Below are positions 63,705 through 64,000 of a DNA stretch of 64,000 bases, one piece after another. The number at the start of each line of letters is the position of its first letter. Positions within the stretch are counted from its first letter, which is position 1. The notes beneath the pieces are model-generated. The model had not been told where the DNA came from, ran no database searches, and worked only from the letters and a program-made list of their open reading frames with translations. The translations under genes and the position numbers were made by a program. Source of the DNA: Chamaecrista fasciculata (lineage: Eukaryota > Streptophyta > Magnoliopsida > Fabales > Fabaceae); assembly GCA_003254925.1 (NCBI GenBank), contig QANZ01035981.1, positions 8,847-72,846 of the forward strand, written 5' to 3'.

Positions 63705-64000
63705 GAAAGGATTGTCTCAACTCTCAACCCATATATATAACTTGTTAGCCCTTTGACTAAGTGATCATCTGAGATTTCAACACGCCCCCCTCACTCACGA
63801 TATAGAAGTGTGAAGCTAACGAGTTATTTTCATGGCAGTCCACAATAAGGCTCATTCAGCCACACATGCCCAAGTTCGCTTTGGGGACATACCATGTTAC
63901 AAGGGCTAACTCACTCCAAAAAAGCTCTCAAGCAGAGAAGATTGTCTCAACCTATATATACAACTTGTCAGCCCTTTAACTAAGCAGTGTAAAACTTCAA
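63705..64000. repeat. Dispersed repeat in partial tandem, cut by the window edge
   Basis: GATTGTCTCAAC occurs near 63710 and again near 63940. Each is followed by a TATATATA-AACTTGT-AGCCCTTT block, giving a period of about 230 bp. The middle part (AAGGCTCATTCAGCC, AGGGCTAACTCACTCC) matches the repeat at 3540-3735. Confidence 0.6.

Noticed and set aside
63441..63740. Pro/Arg-rich frame of 99 codons
   Set aside because: It is a translation of the GC-rich arm of the hAT element and its flank.

Overview
This window is plant nuclear DNA. It is AT-rich, its genes have many GT-AG introns, and it carries dense MITEs, hAT, Mutator-like and Helitron-type elements and retrotransposon fragments. The protein-coding genes (a chloroplast FtsH protease, THIC with a TPP riboswitch in its 3' UTR, a CYP86A P450 and a GH3 beta-glucosidase) point to a eudicot, probably a rosid. 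The species cannot be fixed from the sequence.

Layout: 1-1716 holds repeats. 1717-8029 (minus) is a nine-exon GH3 exo-glucosidase gene of 625 codons that appears intact. 8030-11734 is repeat-rich intergenic DNA. 11735-19917 (minus) is a seven-exon gene for a large acidic, low-complexity protein with an N-terminal membrane segment, of the uncharacterised plant family that includes Arabidopsis At5g17910 and At2g29620. 19918-25088 holds an N gap, a LINE fragment flanked by two 618-bp direct repeats, a candidate solo LTR and a tiny Helitron. 25089-32058 (plus) is a thirteen-exon chloroplast FtsH7/9-type protease gene. 32059-37501 is intergenic with nested transposons. 37502-40948 (plus) is THIC, followed by its TPP aptamer at 41676-41797. 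41840-46451 contains a small retroposon and several long inverted-repeat elements. 46452-46853 (plus) is a small uncharacterised single-exon gene. 49671-53205 (plus) is a three-exon CYP86A fatty-acid omega-hydroxylase gene. 53206-64000 has no intact gene. It contains a decayed copia element, a segment present twice in tandem across a single N, a fragment of an unidentified gene, a candidate solo LTR and a clean hAT element.

The genes do not form a functional cluster. FtsH and THIC both act in the chloroplast, but plant gene order gives no reason to link them. I assembled all gene models by joining exons at GT-AG sites and checking that the reading phase carries through. All four large models close in frame.

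I found no wholly new biochemical system. The most notable structures are: two ~180-bp Helitron-like elements with matching ends and insertion sites; a LINE insertion bounded by unusually long (618 bp) near-identical repeats; a chimeric copy of two non-adjacent exons inside an intron of the GH3 gene; an exon-pair duplication in the acidic protein gene; and a tandem duplication that may be an assembly artefact because its boundary is an N.
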